From the NCBI RefSeq assembly GCF_002934265.1, contig NZ_PTIX01000004.1:1-64000 (forward strand): DNA of 64,000 nucleotides, in the 5' to 3' direction. The DNA is from Actinokineospora auranticolor (GTDB taxonomy: Bacteria; Actinomycetota; Actinomycetes; Mycobacteriales; Pseudonocardiaceae). Positions 51,334 to 63,900 of the stretch are shown here, piece by piece; within the stretch, counting starts at the first letter, position 1; each line of letters begins with the position of its first letter. A program made the translations under genes and the position numbers. The notes below the pieces were generated by a model, which was not told the DNA's origin, ran no database searches, and saw only the letters and a program-made list of their open reading frames with translations.

Positions 51334-54300
51334 ACACCGCGGCGCGGGCCGCGGTGCCGGACCTCTTCGCGTCCCGAGTGGACCGCGCACCCGACGCGGT
51401 GGCCGTGGTCGACGGGGACCGGGTGCTGACCTACCGGCAGCTCGACGCGCTCGCGGGCCGGTTGGCCGCGCGGTTGGCGGCTCGGGGTGTGCGTCGTGGC
51501 GACCGCGTCGCGGTCCTGCTCGACCGCTCGGCGGACCTGCTGGTGGCGCTGCTGGCCGTGTGGAAAACCGGGGCGGCGCAGGTGCCCGTGGACGCCGCCT
51601 ACCCCGCGCGGCGGGTGGCGTTCATGGTGGCGGACTCCGGGGTGTCCGCGGCGGTGTGCTCGCCTGCCACGCGCGAAGCCGTGCCTGACGGCGTCGAGGC
51701 GGTCGTTGTCACGGATGAGGACGCGGGCGACGCGCTCGCCGTCGAGGTGCGCCCGGGGGACCTGGCGTACGTGATGTACACCTCCGGTTCGACGGGCACC
51801 CCGAAGGGCGTGGCCGTACCGCACCACGGTGTCGCCGCGCTGGTGGGCGATCCCGGCTGGGCGGTGGAACCCGGTGACGCGGTCCTCCTGCACGCGCCGC
51901 ACGCCTTCGACGCGTCCCTGTACGAGATCTGGGTGCCGCTGGTGTCCGGTGCCCGCGTGGTGATCGCGGCGCCGGGGCCGGTCGACGCCCGACGCCTGCG
52001 GGAAGCGGTCGCGGGTGGGGTGACGATGGCGCACCTGACTGCGGGCAGTTTCCGGGCGGTGGCGGAGGAGTCGCCCGAGTCCTTCGCGGGGCTGCGCGAG
52101 GTGTTGACCGGCGGTGACCTGGTGCCCGTGCACGCGGTCGACCGGGTGCGGCGGGCGTGCCCCGGGGTGCGCGTGCGGCACATGTACGGCCCGACGGAGA
52201 CGACGCTGTGCGCGACGTGGCACGTACTCGAACCGGGTGACGTCCTGGGGCGGGTGTTGCCGATCGGTCGGCCGCTCGCCGGCAGGCGGGCCCAGGTGCT
52301 CGACGCGTCGCTGCGGCCCGTGGCGCCCGGTGTGGTCGGTGACCTCTACCTGTCGGGCGCCGGTGTGGCGGACGGCTACCTGGGGCGGCCGGGTCTGACG
52401 GCGGAGCGGTTCGTGGCGGACCCGACCGCCGCGGGTGCGCGGATGTACCGGACCGGGGACCTCGCCCAGTGGACCGGGGACGGCGAACTGCTGTTCGCGG
52501 GCCGGGTCGACGACCAGGTGAAGGTCCGCGGGTTCCGGATCGAGCCCGGTGAGGTCGAGGCGGCGCTGACCGCCCAGCCGGACGTGCACGAGGCCGTCGT
52601 GCTGGTGGTCGACGAGCGCCTGATCGGGTACGCGGTGTCGGCCGTCGATCCCGACCTCATCCGCGCGCGCCTTGGCGCGGTCTTGCCCGAGTACCTGGTC
52701 CCGACCGTGGTGATCACGCTGGACTCGTTGCCGTTGACCGCCAACGGAAAGGTTGACCGGGCCGCGCTGCCCGTTCCCGACTTCACCGCGTCCGCATCGG
52801 GGCGCGAACCCGCCACCGAGGCGGAACGGGTCCTGTGTGGACTGTTTGCCGAAGTCCTCGGGCTGGACCGGGCCGGTGTCGACGACGGCTTCTTCGCGCT
52901 GGGCGGGGATTCCATCATCGCGTTGCGCCTGGCAGCCCGCGCGGCCAAGGCGGGTCTGCTCGTGTCGCCGTCCGAGATCTTCCGGGAGAAGACCCCGGCG
53001 CGTCTCGCGGCCGTGGCGCGCCCCGCCCCCCTCGACGGCGCTGTCGACGACCCGCTGATCACGCTGACCGCCGAGGAAGCGGCGGAGTTGGCGGTCGTCG
53101 CCCCAGGAGTGGAGGACGTCTGGCCGCTGGCGCCGCTCCAGGCGGGCCTGCTCTTCCAGACGACCCTCGACGACCAGGGCGTCGACATCTACCAGACGCA
53201 GTGGCTCGTCGAGCTGACCGGGCCGCTGGACGTGGCCGGGCTGCGGGGCGTGTGGGACGCGGTCTTCGCCCGGCACGCCGAACTCCGGCTGAGCTTCCAC
53301 CGGCTCGCGTCCGGCCGGGCCGTGCAGGCCGTCGCCCGGCACGTCGCCCTGCCGTGGCGGGAGGTGGACCTGACCGGCGCGGACGACGTCGAAGCGGCCG
53401 TCGCGGCGTTGATCGAGCAGGAGCAGCGCGAGCGCTTCGACCTGGCCAACGCGCCGCTGTTCCGGCTGGTGCTGGTCCGGCTGGCCGCGGACCGGCACCG
53501 GTTGCTGGTCGTCAACCACCACATCCTGACCGACGGCTGGTCGGTGGCGGTCATCCTCAACGAGGTCTCCGAGGCGTACGCGGCAGGTGGGCGGTTCCCG
53601 CTGCGGTCGACCGCCTCCTATCGGGACTACCTGGTCTGGCTGGAGAGCCAGGACAAGGACGCCGCGCGCGCGGCCTGGCGGGCTGAACTGTCCGATGTGG
53701 ACGAGCCGACGCTGATCGCGAAGACCGACTCCGGGGTGGACTACGGCTACCGCGTCACCCACCTGCCGCCGGACGTGCGCACCAGGCTGATCGAGTTCTC
53801 CCGCGACCACGGGCTGACGCTGAACACCGTGGTGCAGGGCGCCTGGGCGCTCGTGCTGGCGCGGCTCGCGCGGCGCACCGACGTCGTGTTCGGCACCACG
53901 GTCGCCACCCGCCCCGCCGAGCTGCCGGGCGTGGAGTCGATGCCGGGGCTCATGATGAACACGGTGCCGGTCCGGGTCCCGCTGGACGGCGGGCAGCGGG
54001 TCGTCGACCTGCTCACCGGGGTGCAGCACCGGCAGGTGGCGCTGATGCCGCACCACCACCTGGGCCTGACCGAGATCCAGAAGGCGGCCGGACCGGGCGC
54101 GGTGTTCGACACGCTGCTGGTCTTCGAGAACTACCCGCGCGACTTCGCCGAGCGGTTCACCTACCTGGGCACGGTCGAGGGGACCCACTACCCGGTGACC
54201 GTCGGCGTCATCCCGGGCGAGGAGTTCCGGATCCAACTCGCCTACTGGACCGGGCAGGTCGAGCGGGCCGTCGCCGATTCCCTGCTGGAGTGGTTCGTCG

Positions 54301-57300
54301 GGGCCATCGACGCGGTGGTCACCGACCCGACCGGCCTGGTGGGGCGGATCGGCGTCGGGCCCGGCACGGTCCACCCCGCCGAGCCCGCGTTGGTCTCGGG
54401 GGAGCCGCTGCCGGTGTTGGTCGGGCGCGTGGCGGCCGAACGGCCGGACGGTGTGGCCGTGGTGGACGGTCGCGGTGAGTTGTCGTACGCGGAGTTGTGG
54501 GACCGGGCCGTGCGGTTCGCGGGTGTCCTGCGGGCGCGCGGGGTCGGGCGGGAACGCCGTGTCGGTCTGGTCGTGGAGCGGTCGTCGTGGTGGCTGGTCG
54601 GGATGTTGGGGGTGTCGCTCGCGGGTGGCGTGTTCGTCCCCGTGGACCCGGCCTACCCTGCCGAGCGCGTGCGGTTCGTCTTCGGCAGCGCCGACCCGAT
54701 GCTGGTCGTGTGCTCCGGTCAGACGCGCGGCGCGGTGCCCGCGGAGTTCGGCGACCGGCTGGTGGTCATCGACGAGGTGGACTTGGCGACCGGCGCCGGT
54801 GTCGAGCTGCCGTCCTTGGACGTGCGGGACGCGGCGTACGTGATCTACACCTCGGGGTCGACGGGGACGCCGAAGGGTGTCGTCGTGACCTACTCGGGCC
54901 TGGGGAACCTGGCGCTCGCGCACATCGACCGCTTCGGTGTGACGCCGTCGTCGCGGGTGCTCCAGTTCGCGGCGCTCGGCTTCGACACCATCGTGTCCGA
55001 GGTGATGATGGCGCTGCTGGCGGGGGCGGCGCTGGTGATGCCGCCGGACGAGGACCTGCCGCCCCAGGCGTCGTTCACGGAGGCGTTGCGGCGGTGGGAC
55101 ATCACGCAGGTGAAGGCGCCGCCGTCGGTGCTGGCCACCGCCGACGAGCTGCCGGACCGGCTGGAAACCGTTGTCGCGGCGGGGGAACTCTGCCCGCCCG
55201 GCCTGGTGGACCGGCTGTCGGTGGGCCGTCGGATGATCAACGCGTACGGCCCGACCGAGACCACGATCTGCGCGACGATGAGCCTGCCGCTGGCGCCGGG
55301 CGGTGACGTGATCCCGTTCGGCAAGCCGGTCGCGGGTGTGCGCGGCTACCTGCTGGACTCGTTCCTGCGCCCGTTGCCGCCGGGGATCACCGGTGAGCTG
55401 TACCTGTCCGGGATCGGTGTGGCCCGCGGCTACCACGGTCGATCGGCGCTGACGTCGGAGCGGTTCGTCGCCGACCCGTTCGCCCCCGGCGAGCGGATGT
55501 ACCGCACGGGCGACCTGGCGTACTGGACCGACCGGGGCGGGCTGGTGTCCGCCGGTCGGGCCGACGACCAGGTGAAGATCCGCGGGTTCCGGGTCGAGCC
55601 CCGCGAGGTCGAGTTCGCCCTCTCCAGCCACCCGCGGGTGGCCCACGCCGTGGTGGTCGTCCGCGACGGCCGCCTGGTGGCCTACGTGTCGCCCGACGAT
55701 GTCGACCCCCGGGAGCTGCGGGACGACCTCTCGTCCCGGTTGCCCCCGTACATGGTGCCCGCCGCGGTGATGGCGCTGGACGCCCTTCCGCTGACGCCGC
55801 ACGGGAAGGTCGACCGGCGCGCGTTGCCGGAACCGGACTTCTCGTCGAGGTCGGTCGGCCGGGAGCCCGCCACCGCGGCCGAGCGAATCCTCTGCGGGGT
55901 GTTCGCCGAGGTGCTCGGTATCGACCGGGTCGGGGTCGAGGACAGCTTCTTCGAGTTGGGTGGCGACTCGATCTCGTCGATGCAGGTGGCGGCTCGCGCG
56001 CGCCGCGACGGCATCTCCCTGACGCCGCGACAGGTCTTCGAACTCCGGACCCCTGAACGGCTCGCGCAGCTGGTGGCCGATTCGCCGCTGCCGCGACCGG
56101 AGTCCTCGACGGCCGACGATGGTGTCGGCGACGTCGAGCTGACACCGGTCATGCGGATGTTCGCGGATGGTGTCGCGGGAACGGGATTCGCGCAGTGGGC
56201 GGTGCTGGCCGTGCCTTCGGATCTGGCGGAGGAGGCCTTGGTGGCCGCGCTGGCCGCCGTTGTCGACACGCACGACATGTTGCGTGCGCGGGTCGTCGAC
56301 GGCGAAGCGGGACGACGCTTGGTCGTGGGTGAGCGCGGTTCGGTGGACGCGGCCGGGTTGGTCCGGCGTGTCGTGGTCGACGGCTCGCTCGACAACGCTA
56401 CGGCGGACGCGGCGCGCGGGGCGGTGGGCCGGTTGGACCCGCTCGCGGGCGTGGTCGTCCAAGCCGTGTGGTTGGCCGCGGGGCCGGATCGCCTGGGGCG
56501 CTTGGTCGTGGTGGCGCACCACTTGGTGGTGGACGGGGTCTCCTGGCGGATCCTCGCGTCGGACCTGCGAGCGGCCTATGAGGCGGTGGCCGCCGGACGT
56601 GATCCGAGGCTGGAGCCGGTGGCTGTGTCGTTCCGGCGTTGGGCGGGTCTGCTGGCGCAGTGGGCGGTCTCCGCCGAGCGGGTCGCCGAGCTGGACGCGT
56701 GGAAAGCGGTTGTCGGACAGGGCGATCAGCCGGAAGCCGTCGCGGCGGGCGAGGTGCGGTCGCGGTCGTGGGTGGTGCCCGCGGCCGAGACGTCTGTCCT
56801 GGTGGGACGGGCCCCGGTGGTGTTCCACTGCGGGGTGCACGAGGTACTGCTGGCCGGGTTGGCGGGCGCGGTGGCCCGCCTGCGCGGTGGGGACGTGGTG
56901 CTGGTCGACGTGGAGGGCCACGGCCGCCACCCCGTGGACGGCATGGACCTCTCCCGCACGGTCGGCTGGTTCACCAGCGCGCACCCGGTGCGCCTCGACG
57001 TCTCCGGGATCGACTTGGCCGCCGCGGTCGCCGGGGGCACCGCGGCCGGGACGTTGCTGAAGGCGGTCAAGGAGCAGTCGCGGGCGGTACCCGGCGACGG
57101 GCTCGGATACGGGTTGCTGCGCCACGCCAACAGCGAGACCGGACCGGTGCTGGCGGCGCTGCCGTCCGCGCGGATCGGGTTCAACTACATGGGCCGGTTC
57201 GTCGCGGGCGACCAGGGCGGCACCCGGCCGTGGCAGCAGGTCGGGGACATCGGGGGCGCGATGGACCCGAGCACGCCGCTGCCGCACGACCTGGTCGTCA

Positions 57301-57560
57301 ACGCGATCGTCCAGGACCTGCCCACCGGTCCGGAACTGGCGCTCATGGTCGAGTGGTCGGACGGCCCGGTCGCCGAGGCCGAGGTGGAGCGGCTGGCGGG
57401 GGAACTGCTCGCCGTGCTGGCCGGGCTGGCCCGGCAGGCGGGCGACCCGGCGGCGGGCGGGCGCACCGCGTCCGACTTCGCCCTGCTCGACCTGGACCAG
57501 GACGAGATCGAGAGCTTCGAGGCGCTGGCGGCGCAACTCAGTGAGGGGCAGACATCGTGA
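51330..57560 (+). CDS. Glycopeptide NRPS, modules 1-2 (A-T-C-A-T-E)
   Basis: 2076 residues. A1 is about 10-500 ([11 protein letters not shown] near 150) and T1 has its pantetheine Ser in GGDSIIAL (about 528). C2 is about 595-985 with [10 protein letters not shown]2 about 1020-1500; T2 Ser in GGDSISSM (about 1549). E2 is about 1600-2040 with [13 protein letters not shown] and FNYMGRF. The tail [15 protein letters not shown] may be a docking segment. Pocket residues: A1 D-A-Y-H-L-G-M-L-C-K, Hpg-like; A2 D-T-S-K-V-A-A-I-C-K, of Phe/Tyr type, fitting tyrosine at position 2. No E domain is seen in module 1. The layout equals that of the first NRPS in teicoplanin/A47934-type pathways. The upstream extension of the frame belongs to the exporter gene. 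Start ATG overlaps the exporter stop. Confidence 0.93.
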   Translation: MNTAARAAVPDLFASRVDRAPDAVAVVDGDRVLTYRQLDALAGRLAARLAARGVRRGDRVAVLLDRSADLLVALLAVWKTGAAQVPVDAAYPARRVAFMVADSGVSAAVCSPATREAVPDGVEAVVVTDEDAGDALAVEVRPGDLAYVMYTSGSTGTPKGVAVPHHGVAALVGDPGWAVEPGDAVLLHAPHAFDASLYEIWVPLVSGARVVIAAPGPVDARRLREAVAGGVTMAHLTAGSFRAVAEESPESFAGLREVLTGGDLVPVHAVDRVRRACPGVRVRHMYGPTETTLCATWHVLEPGDVLGRVLPIGRPLAGRRAQVLDASLRPVAPGVVGDLYLSGAGVADGYLGRPGLTAERFVADPTAAGARMYRTGDLAQWTGDGELLFAGRVDDQVKVRGFRIEPGEVEAALTAQPDVHEAVVLVVDERLIGYAVSAVDPDLIRARLGAVLPEYLVPTVVITLDSLPLTANGKVDRAALPVPDFTASASGREPATEAERVLCGLFAEVLGLDRAGVDDGFFALGGDSIIALRLAARAAKAGLLVSPSEIFREKTPARLAAVARPAPLDGAVDDPLITLTAEEAAELAVVAPGVEDVWPLAPLQAGLLFQTTLDDQGVDIYQTQWLVELTGPLDVAGLRGVWDAVFARHAELRLSFHRLASGRAVQAVARHVALPWREVDLTGADDVEAAVAALIEQEQRERFDLANAPLFRLVLVRLAADRHRLLVVNHHILTDGWSVAVILNEVSEAYAAGGRFPLRSTASYRDYLVWLESQDKDAARAAWRAELSDVDEPTLIAKTDSGVDYGYRVTHLPPDVRTRLIEFSRDHGLTLNTVVQGAWALVLARLARRTDVVFGTTVATRPAELPGVESMPGLMMNTVPVRVPLDGGQRVVDLLTGVQHRQVALMPHHHLGLTEIQKAAGPGAVFDTLLVFENYPRDFAERFTYLGTVEGTHYPVTVGVIPGEEFRIQLAYWTGQVERAVADSLLEWFVGAIDAVVTDPTGLVGRIGVGPGTVHPAEPALVSGEPLPVLVGRVAAERPDGVAVVDGRGELSYAELWDRAVRFAGVLRARGVGRERRVGLVVERSSWWLVGMLGVSLAGGVFVPVDPAYPAERVRFVFGSADPMLVVCSGQTRGAVPAEFGDRLVVIDEVDLATGAGVELPSLDVRDAAYVIYTSGSTGTPKGVVVTYSGLGNLALAHIDRFGVTPSSRVLQFAALGFDTIVSEVMMALLAGAALVMPPDEDLPPQASFTEALRRWDITQVKAPPSVLATADELPDRLETVVAAGELCPPGLVDRLSVGRRMINAYGPTETTICATMSLPLAPGGDVIPFGKPVAGVRGYLLDSFLRPLPPGITGELYLSGIGVARGYHGRSALTSERFVADPFAPGERMYRTGDLAYWTDRGGLVSAGRADDQVKIRGFRVEPREVEFALSSHPRVAHAVVVVRDGRLVAYVSPDDVDPRELRDDLSSRLPPYMVPAAVMALDALPLTPHGKVDRRALPEPDFSSRSVGREPATAAERILCGVFAEVLGIDRVGVEDSFFELGGDSISSMQVAARARRDGISLTPRQVFELRTPERLAQLVADSPLPRPESSTADDGVGDVELTPVMRMFADGVAGTGFAQWAVLAVPSDLAEEALVAALAAVVDTHDMLRARVVDGEAGRRLVVGERGSVDAAGLVRRVVVDGSLDNATADAARGAVGRLDPLAGVVVQAVWLAAGPDRLGRLVVVAHHLVVDGVSWRILASDLRAAYEAVAAGRDPRLEPVAVSFRRWAGLLAQWAVSAERVAELDAWKAVVGQGDQPEAVAAGEVRSRSWVVPAAETSVLVGRAPVVFHCGVHEVLLAGLAGAVARLRGGDVVLVDVEGHGRHPVDGMDLSRTVGWFTSAHPVRLDVSGIDLAAAVAGGTAAGTLLKAVKEQSRAVPGDGLGYGLLRHANSETGPVLAALPSARIGFNYMGRFVAGDQGGTRPWQQVGDIGGAMDPSTPLPHDLVVNAIVQDLPTGPELALMVEWSDGPVAEAEVERLAGELLAVLAGLARQAGDPAAGGRTASDFALLDLDQDEIESFEALAAQLSEGQTS

Positions 57561-60500
57561 CCACATCGAACCCGTCCTCCGGGGCCGCGCTCGCGGAAGC
57601 CTGGCCGCTGTCGCCGATGCAGGCGGGCATGCTCTACCACTCCTCCTTGGACGGTGAGGCGCCCGACATCCAGATCACCCAGCAGACGCAGTTCGTCGAC
57701 GGGCCCCTGGACGCGCGGCGGTTCCGGGCGTCGTGGCAGGCGCTGCTGACCCGGCACGCGGCGCTGCGGGCGTGCTTCCACCCGCGCAAGTCCGGCGAGC
57801 CGGTGCAGCTCGTGTTCCGCGAGGTGCCGCTGCCCTGGACCGAGGTCGACCTGTCCCACCTGCCCGAAGCGGACGCGCTGGTCGAGGTGACCGCGATCGC
57901 GGAGCGCGAGCGCGCGAGGAACTTCGACCTCGCGAAACCCCCGCTGCTGCGGCTGGCGCTGGTCCGGCTCGGCCCGCTGCGGCACTGCCTCGTGACGACC
58001 GCCCACCACCTGGTCATGGACGGGTGGTCGCGCGCGATCCTCGAGTCGGACCTGCTCGCGATCTACGCGGCGGGCGGCACCGCCTCGACGCTGGGCGCCC
58101 CGGGCTCCTACGGGGACTACCTGGCCTGGCTGGACCGGCAGGACAAGCAGACCGCCCGGGAGGCGTGGCGCGCCGAGCTGGCGGGTGCCGACGGCGCGGC
58201 CCTCGCCCTGCCGGACCGGCCGGGTGGGGCCCCGGCACGCCACGCCCTGGCCCGGGTCCGGCACTCCCCGGAGTTCACCGCCACCCTCACCGAGTTCGCC
58301 CGCGGTCGCGGGTTGACGCTGAACACGCTGGTGCAGGGGGCCTGGGCAGTGGTGCTGGCCCGGTTGACGGGTCGGACCGACGTGGTGTTCGGCGCCGTCG
58401 TCTCGGGGCGCCCGGCGGAGCTGCCCGGTGTGGAGCAGACCGCGGGGCTGTTCATCGGCACCGTGCCCGTGCGGGTGCGGTTGGCGGGCGGGCAGTCGGT
58501 GCTGGGGCTGCTGGCGGAGATCCAGGAGCGGCAGTCCGCGCTGATCTCGCACCACCACCTCGGGCTGCCGGAGATCCAGAAGCTCGGCGGGGCGAACTTC
58601 GACACGGTCGTGGGGTTCGAGAACTACGCCGACCCGGCCGCCGCCGCGGCGTCCCCCGGCGACCTGCGCCTGACCCTGCGGGAGTACCACCAGGCGACGC
58701 CGTACGCGATCACGCTGGTGGTCGTCCCCGGCGCGGGCCTGGGGATCGACCTGCTGCACCGCACCGACGCGGTCGACGCCCGGCTCGCCGAGCGCCTGCA
58801 CCGCGGGCTCACCCGCGTGCTGGAGCGGGTGGTCGCCGAGCCCGACGCGCTGGTCGGCGCGCTGGACGTGTTCGGTGACACCGTGCCCGAGCCCGGGCCG
58901 GTCGAGGCGGCGGTGCCCGGTTCCGCGCTGGAGCTGTACCGCGCGCAGGTGGACCGGGCGCCCGACGCGCCCGCGGTGCTGGCCGGGGGCCGGGTCTTCT
59001 CGTACGCGGAGCTCGACGAGTGGGCGGGCAGGCTCGCGGGCGCACTGGCGGCCCGGGGCGTGCGGCGCGGTGACCGCGTCGGGGTGGTGCTGGAGCGGTC
59101 GGTCGAGCTGCTGGTGACCTGGATCGGCGTGTGGCGGGCGGGTGCGGTGTTCGTGCCGGTGTCGCCGGACTACCCGGCGGACCGGGTGGCGTTCATGCTG
59201 ACCGACGCCGCGGTCACCGCGGTGGTCTGCGCGGCGGACACCGAGCGGGCGGTGCCGGAGGGCTACTCGCGGCTCGTCGTCGACGAGGCCGTGGCGGGCG
59301 AGGCGCCTTCGGTTCCCGTCGGGGCGGACGACCCGGCCTACGTCATGTACACGTCCGGGTCGACCGGAACGCCGAAGGGCGTTGTGGTCCCGCACGGGGC
59401 CGTGGCGTCGCTGGCCGCCGACCCGGGATGGGGCGTGGGGCCCGGGGACACGGTGCTGGTGCACGCACCGCACACCTTCGACGCGTCGGTGTTCGACGTG
59501 TGGGTGTCGCTCGCCCTGGGGGCGCGGATGGTCGTCACCGGGCCGGGGCCGGTCGACGCGGCGCGGCTGGCCGCGCACGTGGCGGAGGGCGTCACCGTGG
59601 CGATGTTCATGCTGGGGCAGTTCCGGACGCTGGCGCTGGCGTCACCGGAGTCCTTCGCGGGGCTGCGCCGGGTGTGGACCGGTGGCGACGTCGTGGCGCC
59701 CGAGGTGGTGGACCGCGTGCGCTGGGTGTCCCCGGGCCTGCGCGTCGACCACATCTACGGCCCGACGGAGAACACGGTCATCGTCGCCTGGTGGCCGATC
59801 GAGCCGGGTGACCGGCTGGGGCCGGTGCTGCCGATCGGCGGGCCGTTGGCGGGCAGGCGGTTGTACGTGCTGGACGCCTTCCTGCGCCCGTTGCCGCCGG
59901 GCGTCCCGGGTGAGCTGTACATCGGGGGCGCGGGCATCGCGCTCGGCTACCTCAACCGCCCGCCGCTGACCGCGCAGCGGTTCGTCGCCGACCCGTTCGC
60001 CGCGGGTGCGCGGATGTACCGCACCGGCGACGTCGTGCACTGGAACGAGGACCGCGAGCTGGTGTTCGTCGGTCGGGCCGACAACCAGGTCAAGATCCGC
60101 GGCTTCCGCGTCGAGCCGGGCGAGGTGGAGGCGGTGCTCGGGGGCCTGCCGGGCGTCGACCACGCGGTGGTGGTGCCGCTCGACGGCCGCCTGGTCGGCT
60201 ACGCGGTGTCCGATGTGGACCTGGACCCGGCGGCGCTGCGCGAGCGGCTCGTCGAGGTGCTGCCGGAGTACATGGTGCCCTCGGCGGTGGTGGTGCTCGA
60301 CTCCCTGCCGGTGACGCGGAACGGCAAGATCGACCGGGCGGCGCTGCCCGCCCCGGACTTCAGCGGGCTCGTGTCGGACCGCCTGCCCGCCACCGAGGTC
60401 GAGCAGGCGCTGTGCGCGCTGTTCGCCGAGGTGCTCGGTCTGGACCGGGTCGGCGCGGATGACAGCTTCTTCCAACTGGGCGGTGACTCGCTGCTGTCGA

Positions 60501-60712
60501 TGCAACTGGCGGCGCGGGCACGGCGCGACGGGTTGACCTTCGGCGCGCGGGAGGTGTTCGAGCACCGGACGCCCGCGGGGATCGCGCTGGCCATCGACGC
60601 GGCCGTGAACGGCGCGGCGCGGGTGCGAACCGCCACGTCCGACGTCGCGCTCCTCGACCTGGACCAGGCCGAGATGGACGAGTTCGAGGCGGAGTTCGAC
60701 GACACCCGCTGA
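57557..60712 (+). CDS. Glycopeptide NRPS, module 3 (C-A-T) with unusual pocket
   Basis: 1051 residues. C3 covers about 12-445 with HHLVMDGWS (about 150), A3 about 457-950 ([11 protein letters not shown] near 597, invariant Lys in [13 protein letters not shown]), T3 Ser in GGDSLLSMQ (about 977), and the tail [20 protein letters not shown] single-module enzyme for position 3 is the teicoplanin/A47934 arrangement; no E domain, so an L residue is expected. The pocket reads D-A-F-M-W-G-I-V-I-K. This is neither the Dpg code (D-P-Y-H-G-G-T-L-C-K), nor Asn, nor Hpg. Trp and Met deep in the pocket suggest a smaller or aliphatic residue. GTG start overlaps the previous stop by four bases. Confidence 0.92.
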   Translation: MTTSNPSSGAALAEAWPLSPMQAGMLYHSSLDGEAPDIQITQQTQFVDGPLDARRFRASWQALLTRHAALRACFHPRKSGEPVQLVFREVPLPWTEVDLSHLPEADALVEVTAIAERERARNFDLAKPPLLRLALVRLGPLRHCLVTTAHHLVMDGWSRAILESDLLAIYAAGGTASTLGAPGSYGDYLAWLDRQDKQTAREAWRAELAGADGAALALPDRPGGAPARHALARVRHSPEFTATLTEFARGRGLTLNTLVQGAWAVVLARLTGRTDVVFGAVVSGRPAELPGVEQTAGLFIGTVPVRVRLAGGQSVLGLLAEIQERQSALISHHHLGLPEIQKLGGANFDTVVGFENYADPAAAAASPGDLRLTLREYHQATPYAITLVVVPGAGLGIDLLHRTDAVDARLAERLHRGLTRVLERVVAEPDALVGALDVFGDTVPEPGPVEAAVPGSALELYRAQVDRAPDAPAVLAGGRVFSYAELDEWAGRLAGALAARGVRRGDRVGVVLERSVELLVTWIGVWRAGAVFVPVSPDYPADRVAFMLTDAAVTAVVCAADTERAVPEGYSRLVVDEAVAGEAPSVPVGADDPAYVMYTSGSTGTPKGVVVPHGAVASLAADPGWGVGPGDTVLVHAPHTFDASVFDVWVSLALGARMVVTGPGPVDAARLAAHVAEGVTVAMFMLGQFRTLALASPESFAGLRRVWTGGDVVAPEVVDRVRWVSPGLRVDHIYGPTENTVIVAWWPIEPGDRLGPVLPIGGPLAGRRLYVLDAFLRPLPPGVPGELYIGGAGIALGYLNRPPLTAQRFVADPFAAGARMYRTGDVVHWNEDRELVFVGRADNQVKIRGFRVEPGEVEAVLGGLPGVDHAVVVPLDGRLVGYAVSDVDLDPAALRERLVEVLPEYMVPSAVVVLDSLPVTRNGKIDRAALPAPDFSGLVSDRLPATEVEQALCALFAEVLGLDRVGADDSFFQLGGDSLLSMQLAARARRDGLTFGAREVFEHRTPAGIALAIDAAVNGAARVRTATSDVALLDLDQAEMDEFEAEFDDTR

Positions 60713-60986
60713 CTTCGCGGGGCGGTGGCGGTCTGGACGAGCCGGATCGCCGATTTGTCCGACCGCACAAGGCTTTGCGCGCGATCACGGCGGGCGCGTT
60801 GGACATGTTGTCCGCGCCCGCCCGGCGGGCGGATGATTCCGGCACGGGGATTTCCCGCGTCCGCCTTCGGCCCGTTCGGCCCGCCACAGCGGACGCGCTC
60901 GACGGGCTCGACGGGATCGAGATCGAGGGATTCGAGGCCGGGTCCGCTGGTGGACTCCTGGCCCTTCGCTGATCAGGGAGATGTTG
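60713..60986. other. Gap between NRPS genes with a possible relic of an NRPS tail
   Basis: 274 bp interrupt the otherwise overlapping NRPS genes. A short frame ending at 60972 encodes [20 protein letters not shown], which resembles the ends of the two preceding NRPS proteins ([16 protein letters not shown] and [15 protein letters not shown]). It has no own start of quality. It may be the remains of a rearranged or exchanged NRPS end; no terminator is visible. Confidence 0.4.
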
Positions 60987-63900
60987 ATGGCTCAGTCGCG
61001 GATCGAGGACATCTGGCCGCTGTCGCCGTTGCAGGCCGGGTTGCTCTTCCACGCGGTCTACGACGGCGAGGGCCACGATGTCTACATCGGACACTGGATC
61101 CTGGACCTGGACGGTCCGGTGGACACGGGGCGGCTGCGCGCGTCGTGGGCGGCGCTGCTGGACCGGCACGCCCCGCTGCGCGCCTGCTTCCGGCAGCGCA
61201 AGTCCGGTGAGACGGTGCAGATCATCGCCCGGCGCGTCGAGCTGCCGTGGCGCGAGGTCGACCTCGCCCACCTCGACGACCCCGCGCCCGCCGTGCGCGA
61301 GCTGGCCGAGGCGGACCGCACCACGAGGTTCGACCTGGCCACCGCGCCGCTGCTGCGGCTGACCCTGGTCCGCCTCGCCGACGACCGCCACCGCCTGGTC
61401 CTGACCTGCCACCACACCGTCGTCGACGGCTGGTCGCTGCCGGTCATGATCGACGAGCTGGCGAAGCTCTATGCCGCGGGCGGCGACCCGGCGGTCCTCC
61501 CCGCGGTGACCTCGTACCGCGACTACCTCACGTGGCTCGGCGCGCAGGACAAGGAAAAGGCCTTGTCCGCCTGGGAAACCGAGCTGCGCGGCGTCGACGA
61601 GCCGACCCTCGTGGCGCCCGCCGACCCGGGCCGGGCGCCCGGCGTCCCGGAGAGCGTCGAGGTCGACCTGCCCGCGGACCTCACGCGGTCGCTCGGCGAA
61701 CTGGCCCGCGGCAACGGGTTGACCCTGAACACGGTCGTGCAGGGCGCGTGGGCGCTGGTGCTGGCGCAGCTGGCCGGGCGCGCCGACGTGGTGTTCGGCG
61801 CGGCGGTGTCGGCGCGCCCGCCGGACCTGCCCGGCGTGGAGGGGATGGTGGGGCTGTTCCTCAACACCGTGCCCGTGCGCGTGCGGCTGCGCGGTTCGAC
61901 ACCGGTCGTCGACCTGCTGGCGGAGTTGCAGGAGCGGCAGTCGGCGCTGATCCCCGACCAGTTCGTGGGGCTGTCCGACATCCAGCAGGCGGCGGGCCCC
62001 GGCGCGGTCTTCGACACGCTGATCGTCTTCGAGGGCTTCCACCACGCGCCCGCCGAGTCCGCCGACACCTTCGGCATCCGGGTCAACCAGGGCCGGATCG
62101 CCGCCCACTACCCGTTGACGCTGGTCGCCGTCCCCGGCGAATCGATGCTCATCAAGCTGGACTACCTGACGGAGCTGTTCGACCAGGCCGCCGCGCTCGC
62201 CATCGTCGAGCGGTTCACCGGTGTGCTGCGCGCGTTGACGGCCACGGGCGACGCCACGGTGGCCGACATCGAGGTGACGACGGCCGCCGAGCGCGGGCTG
62301 GTGCTCGACGAGTGGGGTGCGTCGTCCACCGCGGCCCCGGCCGTGCCCGCGCTGGAGCTGTTCGGCCGCCAGGTCGCGAACCGCCGCGACGAGGTCGCGG
62401 TCGTCGACGGCGACCAGGCGCTGACCTACGGGGAACTGGCCGAGTACGCCGAGCGGCTCGCGGGGTGGCTGAGCGGTCGCGGCGTCCGGCCCGGTGACCG
62501 GGTGGCCGTGGTGATGGACCGGTCGCCCGACCTGATCGCGACGCTGCTCGCGGTGTGGCAGGCGGGTGCGGCGTTCGTGCCGGTGGACCCCGCGTACCCC
62601 GTGGAGCGCGTGAAGTTCATGCTCGCGGACGCCGAACCCGCCGCGGTGGTGTGCGTGAAGGCGTACCGGGACACCGTGCTGGACGGCGGCCTCGACCCGG
62701 TCGTCCTCGACGACCCCGAGACGCGGCAGGCGGTGGCGCGGTGCGCGCGCCTGTCGGTCGGTGCGAGCGCCGATGCCTTGGCGTACGTGATGTACACGTC
62801 CGGGTCGACGGGCACGCCGAAGGGCGTCGCGGTGTCGCACGCGGCTGTCTCGGCGCTGGTCGGGGAACCGGGTTGGCGGGTGCGGTCCGACGACGCGGTA
62901 CTGGTGCACGCCTCGCACGCGTTCGACATCTCCCTGTTCGAGATCTGGGTGCCGCTGCTGTCCGGTGCCCGGCTGGTGCTGGCCGGTTCGGGTGCGGTCG
63001 ACGGCGCGGCGCTGGCCGGGTACGTGGCGCGCGGCGTCACGGCCGCGCACCTGACCGCCGGTGCTTTCCGGGTGCTGGCCGAGGAGTCGCCGGAGTCGGT
63101 CGCCGGTCTGCGCGAGGTGCTGACCGGTGGTGACGCGGTGCCGCTGTCGGCGGTGGAGCGGGTCCGGCTGGCCTGCCCCGGCGTGCGGGTGCGGCACCTC
63201 TACGGGCCGACGGAAGCCACGCTGTGCGCGACGTGGTGGCTGCTCGAACCCGGTGACGAGACGGGGTCCGTGCTGCCGATCGGACGGCCGTTGGCGGGTC
63301 GGCGCGCCTATGTCCTCGACGCGTTCCTGCGTCCTGTGCCCGCGGGGGTCGCGGGTGAGCTGTACGTGGCCGGAGCCGGTGTGGCGCGGGGATATCTGGG
63401 CCGCCCGGTGCTGACGGCCGAGCGGTTCGTCGCCGACCCGTTCGCCCCCGGTGCGCGGATGTACCGGACCGGCGACCTGGCGTACTGGACCGACCAGGGC
63501 ACCCTGGCGTTCGCCGGTCGGGCCGACGACCAGGTGAAGATCCGCGGCTACCGGGTGGAGCCCGGCGAGGTGGAGGTGGCCCTCGACCGCCTGCCGGGTG
63601 TCGGTCAGGCCGTGGTGGTGGCGCGGGCCGAGCAGCTGATCGGCTACGTGGTGGCCGAGGCCGGTCGCGTCGTCGACCCGGCCGGGCTGCGCGAACAGCT
63701 CGCCGAGACGCTGCCCGAGTTCATGGTCCCGGCCGCGGTGCTCGTGCTGGACGAGTTGCCGTTGACGGTCAACGGGAAGGTGGACCGGCAGGCGCTGCCC
63801 GAACCCGACTTCGCCTCGAAGGCCGTCGGCCGGGAGCCCGCCACCGAGGCGGAGAAGGTCCTGTGTGGAGTGTTCGCCGAGGTGCTCGGGCTGGACCGGG

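Noticed and set aside
51222-57566. 2114-codon open frame antisense to the NRPS
   Set aside because: Purely a GC effect opposite a clear A-T-C-A-T-E protein.
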